NCBI GenBank assembly: GCA_013140405.1
Contig: JABFSV010000346.1
Location: forward strand, 1 to 6,718
Reading direction: 5' to 3'
From: Methyloglobulus sp.
GTDB taxonomy: Bacteria > Pseudomonadota > Gammaproteobacteria > Methylococcales > Methylomonadaceae
DNA length: 6,718 nucleotides
The translations under genes were made by a program, and so were the position numbers. Every line of letters begins with the position of its first letter. Position 1 is the first letter of the stretch. This document shows positions 6,132 through 6,718 of this stretch, in pieces. Under the pieces are notes generated by a model. It was not told the origin of the DNA. It saw only the letters and a program-made list of their open reading frames with translations, and ran no database searches.

Positions 6132-6458
6132 ATGTTGTCTGTGAAATTAAAAATAAATTCATTGCTGTTAAGTCTGTGCGTAATATCAACGCTATTATTG
6201 CCAGCACTAGCAAGGGCTGAAACAGACTATGAGACGGGTGATATTGCTGCGACTCGCGCTGCGGATCAAAGGGCTGCGCTAGCGAAAAAAGCTGAGGAAA
6301 GGAAGAAAAGGGCTGCGGAAAGGCAAAAGGCAGCTGAAACCCAAAAAGCGGCTGAGATGAAAAAGGCTGAAGAAGCACAAAAGTCGGTTGAGGAGCAAAA
6401 AAAGCCTGACACCCAAACAGCGAATGAAAGCCAAAAGGAAAATGCACCTACAAAATAA
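6132..6458 (+). CDS. Small exported Lys/Ala/Glu-rich protein with hexapeptide repeats, function unknown
   Basis: This 108-residue protein has a clear Sec signal peptide: a basic start (MLSVKLK), a hydrophobic core (LLLSLCVISTLLLPAL) and a likely cleavage at ALARA|ET (residue 29). The mature part is about 79 residues, highly charged, with no Cys and almost no aromatic residues. Residues 61-90 are five six-residue units with pattern A-A/E-E-x-Q/K-K (AAERQK, AAETQK, AAEMKK, AEEAQK, SVEEQK). Two degenerate units (AALAKK, AEERKK) precede them. It should form a long single helix, like the helical stalk of TolA, but it lacks TolA's other domains. I do not recognise a family. ATG 6132 is preferred because GGGG (6123-6126) lies 5 nt upstream; the GTG at 6126 overlaps that ribosome binding site. 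The tail is polar (residues 91-108). It is separated from the receptor gene by 362 bp and has no proven link to it. Confidence 0.72.
   Translation: MLSVKLKINSLLLSLCVISTLLLPALARAETDYETGDIAATRAADQRAALAKKAEERKKRAAERQKAAETQKAAEMKKAEEAQKSVEEQKKPDTQTANESQKENAPTK
6312..6401 (+). repeat. Five 18-nt in-frame units encoding hexapeptide repeats
   Basis: Units at 6312-6329, 6330-6347, 6348-6365, 6366-6383 and 6384-6401 each encode six residues of the form A-A/E-E-x-Q/K-K. The DNA has diverged between units while the amino-acid pattern has been kept. A related unit (6291-6308) lies before them, separated by one Arg codon. Confidence 0.75.
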
Positions 6459-6490
6459 TTAGTGTGTATAGCGATAAGGCCCAATCAATG

Positions 6491-6521
6491 GGGTGCAATA
6501 GGCGTTAGCTGTATTGCACCC
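6491..6521 (+). terminator. 10-bp hairpin after the small gene, possible terminator
   Basis: GGGTGCAATA (6491-6500) and TATTGCACCC (6512-6521) are exact reverse complements around an 11-nt loop, 32 nt after the stop codon. No T run follows, so it may stabilise the 3' end or act in both directions rather than terminate efficiently. Confidence 0.45.
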
Positions 6522-6718
6522 AGTATGTATACCGTTAATCATTAGACACAATACGTTAGGCTATTTCGCCTTCTACATCTACCTGCATTCTTATTGAGAG
6601 CTTTGCACGGACAGTAAAAACTCCTGCTTACCGATCAAATACCAATTTTTTTGAATAGCCATTGGTCTTAATGGACTGCATTCGGTGGAAAAACGCATTT
6701 ATCCCACCATTTTTCATA
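6522..6718. other. Right-end region without a supported gene
   Basis: I see no plus-strand gene here. ACGTTAGGC (6553-6561) and GCATTCTTATTGAGA (6585-6599) repeat sequences found at 6049-6073. ACCAAT (6641-6646) with ATTGGT (6661-6666), and GGTGG (6684-6688) with CCACC (6704-6708), are inverted pairs. On the minus strand a frame open from the right edge reads YEKWWDKCVFPPNAVH and stops at 6668-6670. This might be the 3' end of a gene beyond the window, with the ACCAAT/ATTGGT hairpin behind it, but 16 residues are too few to call. Confidence 0.4.

Noticed and set aside
6130..6484. Minus-strand open frames over the small gene, rich in Phe, Ser and Ala
   Set aside because: They are the mirror image of the Lys/Glu/Ala-rich coding sequence. 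The plus-strand frame has a good signal peptide and ribosome binding site.
6049..6561. GTTAGGC at 6051-6057 and 6555-6561 as integron attC sites bordering a gene cassette
   Set aside because: Each attC needs a partner RYYYAAC core and an imperfectly palindromic arm. For the right copy no such core exists between the small gene and the site. For the left copy GTCCAAC (5919-5925) fits the letters but the arms do not pair. No integrase is in the window.
6628..6717. A 29-codon minus-strand ORF starting at 6717
   Set aside because: It is short, has no ribosome binding site and no recognisable motif, and it competes with another frame over the same bases.

Overview
The window looks like the chromosome of a Gram-negative bacterium, probably a gammaproteobacterium. 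It carries outer-membrane TonB-dependent receptors and a FecI/FecR-type signalling pair, coding DNA is of moderate GC, and the intergenic DNA is AT-rich. The species cannot be named from the sequence. A methanotroph-like or other environmental gammaproteobacterium is only a guess.

Layout, left to right, all recognised genes on the + strand: (1) the 3' part of a TonB-dependent siderophore receptor that begins before the window (1-692), followed by a 10-bp hairpin; (2) a GrpB/UPF0157-family nucleotidyltransferase-fold protein (826-1398) that carries a perfect 14-bp inverted repeat just inside its coding sequence; (3) a 188-bp AT-rich gap; (4) a FecI-like ECF sigma factor (1587-2117); (5) a FecR-like anti-sigma/signal-transducing membrane protein (2153-3139); (6) a 194-bp gap with a possible ECF promoter and a compound leader hairpin; (7) a full-length TonB-dependent siderophore receptor with an N-terminal STN signalling domain (3334-5769); (8) a 362-bp gap with several inverted repeats; (9) a small secreted Lys/Ala/Glu-rich protein with hexapeptide repeats (6132-6458); (10) about 260 bp with hairpins and no convincing gene, with a possible 3' end of a minus-strand gene at the extreme right edge.

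Genes 4, 5 and 7 form a classical cell-surface signalling unit. The receptor binds a ferric siderophore outside and contacts FecR through its periplasmic STN domain. FecR passes the signal across the inner membrane, and the released sigma factor transcribes the receptor gene. All expected parts are present: sigma regions 2 and 4; the FecR N-terminal domain, one membrane segment, the conserved Gly-Thr of the FecR domain and its C-terminal domain; and the receptor STN, TonB box, plug and barrel with a C-terminal Phe. The left-hand receptor fragment resembles the C-terminal part of the right-hand one, so the two are paralogues, but its own STN status lies outside the window.

I see no wholly new multi-gene system. 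The points most worth a second look are the perfect hairpin at the start of the GrpB gene, the terminator-like element nested in the receptor leader, the 13-bp inverted repeat after the receptor, the split direct repeat flanking the small gene, and the hexapeptide-repeat protein itself.
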